DNA of 64,000 nt from Saprospiraceae bacterium UBA6168. GTDB lineage: Bacteria; Bacteroidota; Bacteroidia; Chitinophagales; Saprospiraceae. The stretch spans positions 1-64,000 of the forward strand of contig DIUC01000007.1 in assembly GCA_002435785.1 (NCBI GenBank). The letters are read 5' to 3'. The notes below the pieces were generated by a model. The model was not told the origin of the DNA, did not search any database, and saw nothing but the letters and a program-made list of their open reading frames with translations. The stretch's first letter is position 1, and every line of letters starts with the position of its first letter. Both the position numbers and the translations under genes were made by a program. This document shows, in pieces, positions 54,847 through 63,947 of the stretch.

Positions 54847-56202
54847 ATGAAGAAAGCTTTCCATATAAATGAGATAGACCAGGCGGTCAACAGCTTTGAG
54901 CCGGTGCCATTTGACCATCCTTTTTTTACCAATTTTGACGGTGTGCGAGGTGAATTCAAAATGCGGGAAATCTGCAGCATCATGAACGTCGCAAAGGAGG
55001 GTGACGAATATGTTTTCAATGCCGACCTGAACCGTTCCAATAAGACCTTCATCTTTCTCGCTGGCATGAGGGGCACTGGCAAGACCTCCGAGCTTGCCAA
55101 ATACGCCGAACTCTTCGATGGCCCAAAATGCTTTTTCCCCATTGTTTGCAACATAGACAAGGAGCTTGACATGGACAAAGTACAGTACATGGACGTGCTG
55201 ATTTTCCAATTGCAAAAGCTCATTGAACGGGCAGACGAGGTGGGACTGAACGTGGACGAGGGCATTGTTGACAAGATGAACAATTGGTTTAGGGACCGGG
55301 TAAAGGAAATCAACTACAACCTCAAGGCAGATGGTAGGGCAGAAATAGAATTTGACCCCGGCAAAGCCACCATTGGCGGCAGGGTATTGGGGGCGTTGCT
55401 CGGCACTACTCTCAAACTGAAGGCCGGCCTGCAAGGTAGCGCCGAACGTGCCGAAAAAATTAGGGAAAACCTCAAAAACTCCTTCTCTGATTACTATCCC
55501 CAATTCAATGAGTTCATCGAAAAAGTGAATGACCAACTTCGCAAGGAGGGCGTCGCAAGGGAAATACTGTTCATCATAGATGGGCTTGAGAAAACCTTCA
55601 CCCCAGAGCTGCGACGCAGGCTCATTCTTGAAGAAAGCAACCGCATCCTGAAAATCAAGGCCAATACCATCTTCACGTTGCCCATCGAACTCATCAAGGA
55701 AGACGCCGTCATCCGCCTGTTCAGCAAACCCTTGATTTTCCCATTTGTGAAGGTAGAGGAAAGGGACGGAACACCAGTCAAGGCAGCAGTCGAGCGCTTT
55801 AAAGAATTCGTGTACAAGCGCATAGATGCCTCCCTGTTCGTGGATGAGGCCGTGGTGGAGAAAGCCATCCTGTTTAGTGGCGGCTCGCCCCTGCAACTGC
55901 TCAACCTGCTCGAAGCCGCCAATTGGAGCTTAGAGGAAGGCCAAACAAGGATAGACATGACAGCCCTTGACCGCTCCATTGCCCGCTTGGCAAATCAAAT
56001 CGGGCGCTTTGTTTCTGAAAAGGAATTTGGCGTACTTAAAAAGCTGCAAGCCGAACTTGACGAAGGAAACGACATTGGATTCCAAGTAGAGCTACAGCCC
56101 CTTCTCGAAAAAAACTACGTTTTCGAGTACAATGACGGTAGCTACAAGGGTATCAACCCCCTCGTGAAGGAATCCAAATACTACAAGCAATATCAAGCAT
56201 AA
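54847..56202 (+). CDS. STAND/ORC-like P-loop ATPase, first gene of a two-gene module
   Basis: 451 residues. Walker A FLAGMRGTGKTSELAK near residue 65, Walker B REILFIIDGLEK near 245, sensor NTIFTLPIEL near 277, C-terminal winged-helix region. A Gly-rich stretch ~180-200 (GGRVLGALLGTTLKLKAG) could contact membrane. No effector domain is seen, so it may act with the adjacent TPR partner that starts 3 bases after its stop. Split STAND systems like this are often defence or signalling modules (inference). Confidence 0.8.
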   Translation: MKKAFHINEIDQAVNSFEPVPFDHPFFTNFDGVRGEFKMREICSIMNVAKEGDEYVFNADLNRSNKTFIFLAGMRGTGKTSELAKYAELFDGPKCFFPIVCNIDKELDMDKVQYMDVLIFQLQKLIERADEVGLNVDEGIVDKMNNWFRDRVKEINYNLKADGRAEIEFDPGKATIGGRVLGALLGTTLKLKAGLQGSAERAEKIRENLKNSFSDYYPQFNEFIEKVNDQLRKEGVAREILFIIDGLEKTFTPELRRRLILEESNRILKIKANTIFTLPIELIKEDAVIRLFSKPLIFPFVKVEERDGTPVKAAVERFKEFVYKRIDASLFVDEAVVEKAILFSGGSPLQLLNLLEAANWSLEEGQTRIDMTALDRSIARLANQIGRFVSEKEFGVLKKLQAELDEGNDIGFQVELQPLLEKNYVFEYNDGSYKGINPLVKESKYYKQYQA

Positions 56203-56205
56203 GGC

Positions 56206-58014
56206 ATGGAAAACCCCGGCATTTCCGAAGAACTGGAACTTCTCCGCCGCATACTCCGGGAGGAGCTTTTCCGATTCGTGCTGGTGGAATATAACCATAC
56301 CGATGCCATCAAGCAGGCCGAGCAGTTTGTTCGAAAAGCATATCCCCGACGCTCCATCCTTGAACTTCGCATACAGGACAACCACTTCCGCAACTTCTCC
56401 AAACAGCTAAAAGACTTCAAGCGGGGCATTGTTTTCATCCCCGATTTCGACGCTTTTTTCAAAACTGGTTACGAGGATTTCGCCATCGCCTTCAACCAAC
56501 GCAGGGACTGGATGGCATTGCAGCCTTTGGCCTTGGTTTGCTTTGTGCCAGCAGGTGGCTTGCCCAAAGTGATGGAGGGTATGCCCGATTTCTGGAGCCG
56601 CCGGGATGCCGAACTAAGCCTATTGATAGATTTGCCCGAAAGAAGCGGCCTCGTCATGCAAGAAGCCCATATATCCACCATTGGTGGCACAAATGCCTCC
56701 GAAAAAACCGCCGAACTACAGCGCCTACGTGCTGAGATAGCTGCCGCAGACCCCAACAACTTCTCGCAACTTGACAACCTATACCGACAATTGCTGCCCC
56801 TGCTGGAAGACATTGGCGACTACCGCGGTGGATTGGAGGCTGCCCACCAATATTATCATCTTGCCAACCTGCACCATGATGCCATAAACGACTCCGATTC
56901 CCTTTCTTTTGCATACGAGCGGCAAGCAAGATTCCATATGCTCTTAGGACAATATACCGATGCTCTTTATCATTTTAATAAAGCCTTAGAACTGGTAAAG
57001 CAGTATGGTGACGACAATGAGTTGTCCAAAACACAAAATAACTTGGCCTTGGTTCTTAAGGATTTGGGAAACTACGCCGAGGCGAGGCTGCTACTGGAAA
57101 AAGCGGTGGTTTACTATGAAAAAAACCTTGGCCCCGACCACCCCACAACGGCGGTGAGCTACTCAAACCTAGCTACCGTCCTTCAGGCCTTAGGGGACTA
57201 CGTCGGGGCGAAACAACTGCTGGAAAAGGCGGTGGTTTACTATGAAAAAAACCTTGGCCCCGACCACCCCACAACGGCGGTGAGCTACTCGAACCTAGCC
57301 TTGGTTCTTCAAGATTTAGGGAACTATGCCAAGGCAAAGCTGCTGCTTGAAAAGGCGATGGCCTCCGATGAGAAGAACTTTGGGCCAGACCACCCCACGA
57401 CGGCGGTGAGATACTCGAACCTGGCCACCGTCCTCAAAGACTTGGGGGACTATGCCAAGGCAAAGCTGCTGCTTGAAAAGGCGATGGCCTCTGATGAGAA
57501 AAACTTTGGGCCCGACCACCCTAATACAACGGTGAGGTACTCAAACTTGGCCTTAGTCCTTCAGGACTTGGGGGACTACGCTGGTGCAAAAGAGCTATTA
57601 GAGAAGGCGATGGCTTCCGATGAGAAAAACCTTGGGCCCGACCACCCCACGACGGCGGTGAGCTACTCAAACTTGGCCTTAGTCCTTCAGGACTTGGGGG
57701 ACTACGCTGGTGCAAAAGAGCTATTAGAGAAGGCGATAGTATCGGGCGAGAAAAACTTTGGTACAAAACATCTTACCACAGCAACATTTTACAACAACCT
57801 TGCTTCTAATTATCAAGAACAAAAGCAGTGGCAGCAAGCTGCTATGTATTACCAAAAAGCTTATAACAATGTTTTGAAAATATTTGGCAAAAACCACCCT
57901 CACACAAAAGATGCGAAGGAAAGCCTAACCTTCGTCCAATCCCAACTCTCCAAAACCACCCTCTCCTCCTCTACCCTCCGAAAAAAACGCAAAAAACCTC
58001 GCTTAAAAAAGTAA
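56206..58014 (+). CDS. TPR protein with P-loop-less STAND-like N-terminus
   Basis: 602 residues. Residues ~15-170 have an AAA-like frame without a Walker A: KRGIVFIPDFDAFF (Walker B-like), FNQRRDWMALQPLALVCFVP (sensor-like) and MPDFWSRRDAELSLL. Residues ~190-570 are TPRs of the kinesin-light-chain type, 42 residues each, with GPDHPTTAVSYSNLALVL repeated. Five units are almost identical at the DNA level (see 57118-57747). The C-terminal end is basic (RKKRKKPRLKK). Likely the sensor or scaffold arm of the ATPase at 54847-56202. Confidence 0.85.
   Translation: MENPGISEELELLRRILREELFRFVLVEYNHTDAIKQAEQFVRKAYPRRSILELRIQDNHFRNFSKQLKDFKRGIVFIPDFDAFFKTGYEDFAIAFNQRRDWMALQPLALVCFVPAGGLPKVMEGMPDFWSRRDAELSLLIDLPERSGLVMQEAHISTIGGTNASEKTAELQRLRAEIAAADPNNFSQLDNLYRQLLPLLEDIGDYRGGLEAAHQYYHLANLHHDAINDSDSLSFAYERQARFHMLLGQYTDALYHFNKALELVKQYGDDNELSKTQNNLALVLKDLGNYAEARLLLEKAVVYYEKNLGPDHPTTAVSYSNLATVLQALGDYVGAKQLLEKAVVYYEKNLGPDHPTTAVSYSNLALVLQDLGNYAKAKLLLEKAMASDEKNFGPDHPTTAVRYSNLATVLKDLGDYAKAKLLLEKAMASDEKNFGPDHPNTTVRYSNLALVLQDLGDYAGAKELLEKAMASDEKNLGPDHPTTAVSYSNLALVLQDLGDYAGAKELLEKAIVSGEKNFGTKHLTTATFYNNLASNYQEQKQWQQAAMYYQKAYNNVLKIFGKNHPHTKDAKESLTFVQSQLSKTTLSSSTLRKKRKKPRLKK
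57118..57747. repeat. 126-bp near-identical tandem repeats encoding TPRs
   Basis: Units start near 57118, 57244, 57370, 57496 and 57622, each 126 bp (42 codons) around CTTGGCCCCGACCACCCC. Variation is low, so units probably recombine and change in number. Confidence 0.9.
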
Positions 58015-58468
58015 AAATTTCACCATAGCTTCGCAACGAAAAACATCCTAACTGCGTACAAGCAAAAAGCAAACATAACAACGCTCGCAGAAGCATACCA
58101 CGAGAAAGCGCCATCCGGCAAACGTGAACCGGATGTTCACAAAAATCAAAAAGACATTGCGGGAAACTTTCTAAGAAAGGCCATCGGTCATCCGTCCTTT
58201 TCCATTGACGTCGTCGCATCTGCTTTTCGATACATGTTATTTGTCAAACGACATGTATCCGATGCCAAATGTTACGCCGCATATGACATCAGATAAGCCA
58301 CCGATGGCAAAAGTGATAACGGAAATGCCAAAAGTGGCGTGTCCGTTGGCAGAAAATATTTATCCGCCGGGGAGGATTGAAAGATTATTTGGCGAAGCGT
58401 AAAAACCCGGCGCTACACCTATTTGCATTTTCGTAACCTTAATTTTTCAATTTTAAACATTTTCAATT
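58015..58468. other. Intergenic region with an inverted repeat
   Basis: GATACATGT (58229-58237) and ACATGTATC (58251-58259) are perfect arms around a 13-base loop. A 49- to 65-residue ORF over 58205-58402 has no family resemblance and is not called. Confidence 0.5.
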
Positions 58469-58861
58469 ATGCCGAAAACAACTAAGGGCAGGGTGAACCT
58501 TGCCAAAGGCCCAGAGGAAATCCTCAAACAAACAATGGCAGTCTATGCCAAGCATCAAACAGATGGCGCTACCTCGGTGCTAAAAACCATGGAAGATTAC
58601 GACTGGGACGTATCGGGTCCCAAAATTGCCACGGCGCATCAGCACCATGAGGATGCGCAGCACTATAAAGGCTTGATGGAGGAAGCATATCGGGAGCGGG
58701 ATTTGCTTATGCCTGAATTGGATGAGATAAACCGGGCGACGGCGGCCTTTCTGAAGTCAGTGAACCGCAAGAATCCGAAACGCATTACGGATTGGGGCTA
58801 TCAGGTGGACGATACGCCACCTGCAGCGAAGAAAGCAAATACGCCACCATCGGGAAATTGA
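58469..58861 (+). CDS. DUF892-like/helical hypothetical protein
   Basis: 130 residues: charged, helical, with HHEDAQHYKGLMEEAYRERDLL and a C-terminal region ending DWGYQVDDTPP. No signal peptide or catalytic motif. I do not recognise the family with certainty; the helical His/Glu pattern is the only hint. A strong bidirectional terminator follows. Confidence 0.6.
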   Translation: MPKTTKGRVNLAKGPEEILKQTMAVYAKHQTDGATSVLKTMEDYDWDVSGPKIATAHQHHEDAQHYKGLMEEAYRERDLLMPELDEINRATAAFLKSVNRKNPKRITDWGYQVDDTPPAAKKANTPPSGN

Positions 58862-58894
58862 TGGTGTACAGACCAGCCCGTCAATGGGCTGTAT

Positions 58895-58935
58895 AAAAAA
58901 AGGGGGTGCTGCATTGCAGCGCCCCCTTTTTTTTT
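58895..58935. terminator. Strong bidirectional terminator (GGGGGTGCTGCA type)
   Basis: GGGGGTGCTGCA and TGCAGCGCCCCC pair with A and T runs on either side. Nearly the same stem is at 61658-61697. Confidence 0.9.
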
Positions 58936-59367
58936 GTGCAAACCACCGCCACACCCCTTTGGAGGCGCAGGCGTCAACACCAAATCACGACGCCTTATTT
59001 CATTTTATCAATATAGATTGAAAAATTATTTGTCCGGCTTGGATAAAAATTTGGGACGAGTTCTTAATTTTGCAATTCCTTCCCCCCAACACATTTGCTT
59101 CACAGCTTCTGTATTTTCGAAAGTTATTGGTCCTCACCAAAATAGTACACCGTATTTCCAGCTATTTTAGGGTCTCACCAACATAAATTTCAAATAAGTT
59201 GTCATGGCAATGGACTTCCTGCTTTGGAAGGCCCATCAACCCTAACTGCAAATTAGCCTTGTAGCATCTGGTTGTGCTGGTTTTCAATGCACCCACTGGG
59301 CACTAATTCTTGTAAAAACACCCCCATGTTTTCAATATTTTTTTGTTAATCAAAACTTTTCAATTCA
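58936..59367. other. Intergenic region upstream of the Cys-rich T9SS protein
   Basis: No gene in ~430 bases. A TAATTTTG box lies at 59065-59072, ~295 bases before the start codon, so either the leader is long or the promoter lies nearer and is not recognised. Confidence 0.4.
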
Positions 59368-61638
59368 ATGAAGAAGCTAAACATTATGCACAACAATTTT
59401 TTAACTCAAGCTGCTCTATCAACAGGCATTTTGCGCCTTTTCTTATTGGGTGTGTTTGTCACTTCGGGCCTGCTTACACAGGCACAGACCACGACCGTAA
59501 CTGGTGGCAACTGCACTGGCTGCGACGCCAGCATGACGGTCAAGTTCATTGGCTGCAACTGCGTAGAAATCAGCGCTTGCAAGGATTTGTCGAACGTGGT
59601 CATCCGCACTGCCAATGGCGTTGAAAAGAAATACGACGGCCTTTCTAAAAAAACGGCGAATTTCTGTTCCACCAATGGCACACCCATCGTCAAGGTGTGG
59701 GTGAAGGCGGGATGTTTCAAGAGCGGGGATGGCCCAGGCTACGGTCGCAAGTTTGACAACCCGAACTCCTGCACGGCACCCTGCGCAAACCAGGGCGGCG
59801 ACACAGACAATGATGGCGTCTGTAACGATGACGATTGCCAGCCGAACAACCCGGATTTCCCGGCAACGCCCGGCACTCCCTGCAACGATGGCAATCCGAA
59901 CACCACCAACGATGTCGTACAGCCAGGCGGATGCGCCTGTGCAGGTACGCCTGTATCCCCACCACCTCCCCCTCCCACCACTGGCGGGCAATGCGTGGGC
60001 TGCGATGCCAGTATGACCGTCGATTTCTTGGATTGCAACTGTGTGAAGGTGAGCGCTTGCAAGGATTTGTCGAACGTGGTCATCCGCACTGAAAGCGGTC
60101 CCGACAAAAAGTTCGACGGGCTTTCAGGCAAAACCGGCACCTTCTGCTCGACCAATGGCTCGCCCATCGTGTCGGTTTGGGTGAAGGCAGGTTGCTTCCA
60201 AAGCGGCGATGGCCCAGGTTATGGCCGCAAGTTCAACAACACGCTCAACTGCAATGGCCCCTGCGTAGGGCAAGGCGGTGATTCGGACGGCGACGGCGTT
60301 TGCGACAAACAAGACTGTAAGCCGAATGACCCCAACCTCCCTGCGCTGCCCGGCACACCTTGCAACGACGGCGACCCCAACACCATTGACGACAAAATAT
60401 CGGCGGACGGCTGCGGCTGCGCCGGAACGCCCGTTGGGATTTGCGAAAATGTGGCCTACGGCGGCACGATTGGCTTTGGCCCGAACTGCAACGGTGCCGT
60501 GCAGTATTGCCCAACAACCGAGCAAGCACCCATCATCGGCAACTGTGCCTCGCCAATCGGTGGCACTGGCCCCCTTGAAGTCGTGTGGTTGAAGAGCACT
60601 ACTTCCTGTTCCTACCCAACCACCACGGCTGCCGAAATTGGTGCTGGCCTCGACCCGCACTGGGTAATGATTCCCGGTGCTTCCGACCTCACTTACAACC
60701 CCGGCAACATCACCAAAGCGACTTGCTTTCTGCGCTGTGTGCGGAGGGCTGGCTGTGCGGTATTTGTTGAATCTAACATCGTTTCGCTGGGTCTCTCTCC
60801 GAATTGCGGCGGCGGTAACGTGCCAGATTGCAGCAATATCGGCATTTCGACCAGCATTGGCACCATCATCGTGTCGGGCCTCGACAAGGCGCCTGTCACC
60901 TCGGTCCAAGTGTTCAACTCCAGTTGGGAGAGCGCCTTTAACTGCTTCAACGACTGCCCGAAGCCCTCTGCGACCATCCCCGTACCAGCTGGCACCTATT
61001 ACGTGAAGGTCAATTACTTTACCGAAGGGTATAAGCTGGTTTGCGAAGACAACAGGACGGTAAACGTGGTGAGCGCCCTACAGGGATTGCTGGATGAATC
61101 GTTCCAGTTTGCGGCCATCAAGCACGAGGAGCACACGGAGCTGATTTGGTCACACAACGGTGGAGACCGCTTCGTCGAGTACATCCTTGAGAAGTCGGTG
61201 GATGGGAATGTTTTTGAGCCAATTGTCTCCAAAAGCGCCGAAGGTGGCAACCGCACGGCTAATTATGAAGGCTACGACCTGGAACCTGCCAGCGGCGACA
61301 ACTTCTACCGTGTGAAGCTAATGGACGTGAGCGGTGCAGCACTTTACTCCGAGGTGAAGGTTGTCAACTTCCCCATTGTGAATGACTATACATTGTTTCC
61401 AAACCCAGCCAACGGTTTCGTTAAGGTGGACTTGGAAAAAGTGGTAGGTTACGAAGATTTGAGTATCACGCTGTTCAACAGCTTGGGACTCGAAGTGAAG
61501 CGTTTCCAAATCAACGAGGTTTACAGCAAGTATTACCAGATGGACATCCGGGACTTGCACGAAGGCCATTACATCGTTTGGGTGAACGTACCTGGAAAGC
61601 GCCCTGTCGCCAAAAAGTTGATGGTGGGCAGGCTATAA
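59368..61638 (+). CDS. Secreted Cys-rich T9SS protein with duplicated domain
   Basis: 756 residues. Signal region ends LLTQAQ near residue 40. Two copies of a ~155-residue unit (residues ~45-200 and ~205-360): GxCxGCDASMTVxFxxCNCVxxSACKDLSNVVIRT, WVKAGCFxSGDGPGYGRKF, then a Ca-binding-like D-x-D-x-D-G-V-C-x-x-x-D-C loop and GGCACAGTP. A third part and a C-terminal T9SS domain (LFPNPANGFVKVDLEK... HYIVWVNVPGK) follow. Surface-exposed, probably disulfide-rich and Ca-stabilised. Function unknown. Confidence 0.9.
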   Translation: MKKLNIMHNNFLTQAALSTGILRLFLLGVFVTSGLLTQAQTTTVTGGNCTGCDASMTVKFIGCNCVEISACKDLSNVVIRTANGVEKKYDGLSKKTANFCSTNGTPIVKVWVKAGCFKSGDGPGYGRKFDNPNSCTAPCANQGGDTDNDGVCNDDDCQPNNPDFPATPGTPCNDGNPNTTNDVVQPGGCACAGTPVSPPPPPPTTGGQCVGCDASMTVDFLDCNCVKVSACKDLSNVVIRTESGPDKKFDGLSGKTGTFCSTNGSPIVSVWVKAGCFQSGDGPGYGRKFNNTLNCNGPCVGQGGDSDGDGVCDKQDCKPNDPNLPALPGTPCNDGDPNTIDDKISADGCGCAGTPVGICENVAYGGTIGFGPNCNGAVQYCPTTEQAPIIGNCASPIGGTGPLEVVWLKSTTSCSYPTTTAAEIGAGLDPHWVMIPGASDLTYNPGNITKATCFLRCVRRAGCAVFVESNIVSLGLSPNCGGGNVPDCSNIGISTSIGTIIVSGLDKAPVTSVQVFNSSWESAFNCFNDCPKPSATIPVPAGTYYVKVNYFTEGYKLVCEDNRTVNVVSALQGLLDESFQFAAIKHEEHTELIWSHNGGDRFVEYILEKSVDGNVFEPIVSKSAEGGNRTANYEGYDLEPASGDNFYRVKLMDVSGAALYSEVKVVNFPIVNDYTLFPNPANGFVKVDLEKVVGYEDLSITLFNSLGLEVKRFQINEVYSKYYQMDIRDLHEGHYIVWVNVPGKRPVAKKLMVGRL

Positions 61639-61657
61639 ACTTCAGCTTTTGACACAC

Positions 61658-61697
61658 AAAAAAAGGGGGCGCTGCAATGCAGCGTCCCCATTTTTTT
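61658..61697. terminator. Bidirectional terminator (GGGGGCGCTGCA type)
   Basis: GGGGGCGCTGCA and TGCAGCGTCCCC with A and T runs. Lies between convergent genes. Confidence 0.9.
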
Positions 61698-61711
61698 GTG
61701 TGCCAGCCAGC

Positions 61712-62422
61712 CTACTCGCAGTGCTGGTTGTGCTCATACACATGCTCATCGAACTGTGACCAGTTGATTTTCTCAAACTTGTTCTTGAGCGGCGTGCAAA
61801 AACCGAAGACCTTCATGAAGTCCTCTTGATAGTTTTTCTTCATCAACTTGAAGGCTGTCTGGTTCCGCACGGAAACGTAGTAGGATTTGTCGTCGCCGCC
61901 CGCCACGGTGAAGCCGCCGATGCCGACCGCCGCACTTTCGTGGGCGTAGGGGTCATGGTACACCTTGATTTTGCTGCTGAACGATGGGTTCAAGAGCTGC
62001 ATCATCAGCGTGAGCTTTTCCTTTTTTACCTGCACCTCGGCTTGCTCGAAGTAGATATACCCGTCGGCCACCTTGGCTTGGTCAATCTCCTTGTTGTCCC
62101 ATTTTTGCACGTCGGAAAGGAAGTCCATTTCTTTGGCGAACTTGTCGAAACCGCTTTGCGGGAGGTACATGAACTTGATTTGCTCTGGCTTTAGCTTCGA
62201 TTTGTTGCCTGCTGCATCCTCCACTTTTAGTTCTTCAATAAGGCCCTTTTCCCGTTTGATGCTTTTAAGGAAAACTTCCTTTTCGCTGCCATCCATCATG
62301 GTGAGGTAGCTGACTTTTTTGGGCGAGAACGTCTCGGATGGCTCCAAAAAACGCTGTGCCCTTAGGCTGTTCACGGCGAGCAACAGGAATGCCAAGAGGG
62401 CGAAGAATTTTGAACGATTCAT
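61712..62422 (-). CDS. Secreted protein of unknown function
   Basis: 236 residues. Signal peptide (FFALLAFLLLAVNSLRAQ). Mature part has MDGSEKEVFLKSIKREKG, IKFMYLPQSGFDKF and a conserved-looking KVYHDPYAHESAAVGIGGFTVAGGDDKSYYV; the C-terminus holds several His and Cys (HVYEHNQHCE). No family recognised. It resembles envelope-associated proteins of Bacteroidota. Confidence 0.75.
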   Translation of the reverse strand: MNRSKFFALLAFLLLAVNSLRAQRFLEPSETFSPKKVSYLTMMDGSEKEVFLKSIKREKGLIEELKVEDAAGNKSKLKPEQIKFMYLPQSGFDKFAKEMDFLSDVQKWDNKEIDQAKVADGYIYFEQAEVQVKKEKLTLMMQLLNPSFSSKIKVYHDPYAHESAAVGIGGFTVAGGDDKSYYVSVRNQTAFKLMKKNYQEDFMKVFGFCTPLKNKFEKINWSQFDEHVYEHNQHCE

Positions 62423-62605
62423 TAGCGATTAGATTTTAAATAATTAAGAATAGAGTGAATGATAGTTGGCGATAGGGTTGGTATCGGATTGCAAATATCG
62501 TGATTAATCACAAAGTAAAGCAGGTAGTCATCAGGCCAGTCCGCTTATTTGACGATAAGTGTTTCATTTAAATTAGTTTGGGTTATCCAATCGAATTGAT
62601 TGTTG

Positions 62606-62652
62606 CACAACCTCAAACAATCTCAAACAACACCAAACAATCTCAAACAACC
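62606..62652. repeat. 10-bp tandem repeat (CTCAAACAA type)
   Basis: Four to five imperfect copies of TCTCAAACAA between two genes. Confidence 0.85.
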
Positions 62653-62696
62653 GCCTTCTTTACCAATTGCCCCGCTTGATGCAAAACCATTGAAGT

Positions 62697-63632
62697 CTAC
62701 AGGTGATTTTGGCCAAAATATTTCAATACCCGTAAAACCCTGAGCGTGATCCATCTACTTGGTTTGCCTGCTTTCTCCATGTTGAAGTGTACTTGGCCAG
62801 TATGGGCAGATTGCATATTCCAAGTTCCTTCCTTATTTTGTTTTTTATTGAGCTCGTTTACAGCGGCTTTCATTCTATGGTCCCATTCAATACCTGCATA
62901 TTGAAAAAAGTCCATGGCACGAAGGATATCATACTTCCATCTGCACGGATAAGTCAACTTCAAGAAATCTTTATTAATGATTTGGCCTGTATGGTCAGAA
63001 AGAAATAACTGGTGCAGCAAGATAAATTCCATTGCACTTTCTTTGGCACGTTGGATTCCATCCATCCTATAAGTATATCCCGCTTTTTGGAATTCCGTTA
63101 ATCCTTCAAGTACCGATATTGTAGTGTGCAAAGAGCTGTGTATAGCGCCACTTCTTGTGGTTCTACAGTTAAAGCCTCCATCAGGCATTAGCTCATCCAA
63201 AATACTGTCAATAATTGAATGCAATTTTTTTTCTGATGTTTTGAAATAGGAAGCGTAATTCAAAAACATGCCATTGACACAAATATCACTATGTTGGGAA
63301 GTAGATGGGCCTAATCGAATGCCTCCATCATTTGCTTTCCCATTTTGTAAGACCTGTTCTATGGTTTGTTGTACTAACGCATTGTTTGACGAAAGATTTA
63401 AATTGCGGAGGTCGAGTAAAGTGTAATGCGTAGAAATCCATTTGGGTTGATAGAATCTATCGCCCCAATGACCATCCGAATTTCGATTGGACAAGAATTT
63501 ACGCCCCCAACCTTCATAAGCAATCCTATCCTGAAGTTCCTTTTTATCCACTCCCAACAAGTCACGCCAAACTTGGTATTGAATGGAGACATCTCCTTCG
63601 AGCAACCAATCAATGATGTGTTGATTTTTCAT
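62697..63632 (-). CDS. Terpenoid-cyclase-fold protein (prenyltransferase/squalene oxidase-like)
   Basis: ~311 residues from ATG at 63632 (MKNQHIIDWLLEGD). Contains alpha-toroid repeats with NSDGHWGDRFYQPKWISTHYTLLDL, DGGFNCR and EGTWNMQ. No DxDD cyclase motif is seen, so it is not a squalene-hopene cyclase; similar proteins are annotated as hypothetical in many genomes. Cytoplasmic. Confidence 0.75.
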   Translation of the reverse strand: MKNQHIIDWLLEGDVSIQYQVWRDLLGVDKKELQDRIAYEGWGRKFLSNRNSDGHWGDRFYQPKWISTHYTLLDLRNLNLSSNNALVQQTIEQVLQNGKANDGGIRLGPSTSQHSDICVNGMFLNYASYFKTSEKKLHSIIDSILDELMPDGGFNCRTTRSGAIHSSLHTTISVLEGLTEFQKAGYTYRMDGIQRAKESAMEFILLHQLFLSDHTGQIINKDFLKLTYPCRWKYDILRAMDFFQYAGIEWDHRMKAAVNELNKKQNKEGTWNMQSAHTGQVHFNMEKAGKPSRWITLRVLRVLKYFGQNHL

Positions 63633-63680
63633 TAAAATCAAGATTCTATGTTTTACTCTTCTTGAAATAAAAAATAGGCA

Positions 63681-63947
63681 TTACTGTTTCCACCTTTCGA
63701 GTTTGGGAATTGACCGGGTAGCCAGCCAAGCAAAGAAACCGTTGATGCCGTCATTCTTCATTTCTTGTAAACAGAATTTTTGCATTTTTTCAGCCGTGTC
63801 TATTTGAGGGGGAGTTAAAAATTTGCCGTTTTCATAGCACATTGAGCAGAACTTCTTGCTTATGGTACCGTCTTTTTCAGTACCCCCACCTTTTTTGTCT
63901 TTCTTCAATGGGAAACCGCAGCTTTGGCAAAATTTATAATCTTTCAT
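63681..63947 (-). CDS. Putative zinc-ribbon protein
   Basis: 88 residues. Two Cys pairs, CQSCGFPL and CSMCYENGKF, form a zinc ribbon (zinc_ribbon_12-like), followed by QKFCLQEMKNDGINGFFAWLATRSIPKLERWK. The family is common as stand-alone small proteins; function unknown. Complete at both ends. Confidence 0.85.
   Translation of the reverse strand: MKDYKFCQSCGFPLKKDKKGGGTEKDGTISKKFCSMCYENGKFLTPPQIDTAEKMQKFCLQEMKNDGINGFFAWLATRSIPKLERWKQ

Noticed and set aside
58934..59170. 78-residue ORF downstream of the terminator
   Set aside because: Low-complexity start derived from the terminator flank and no family resemblance.
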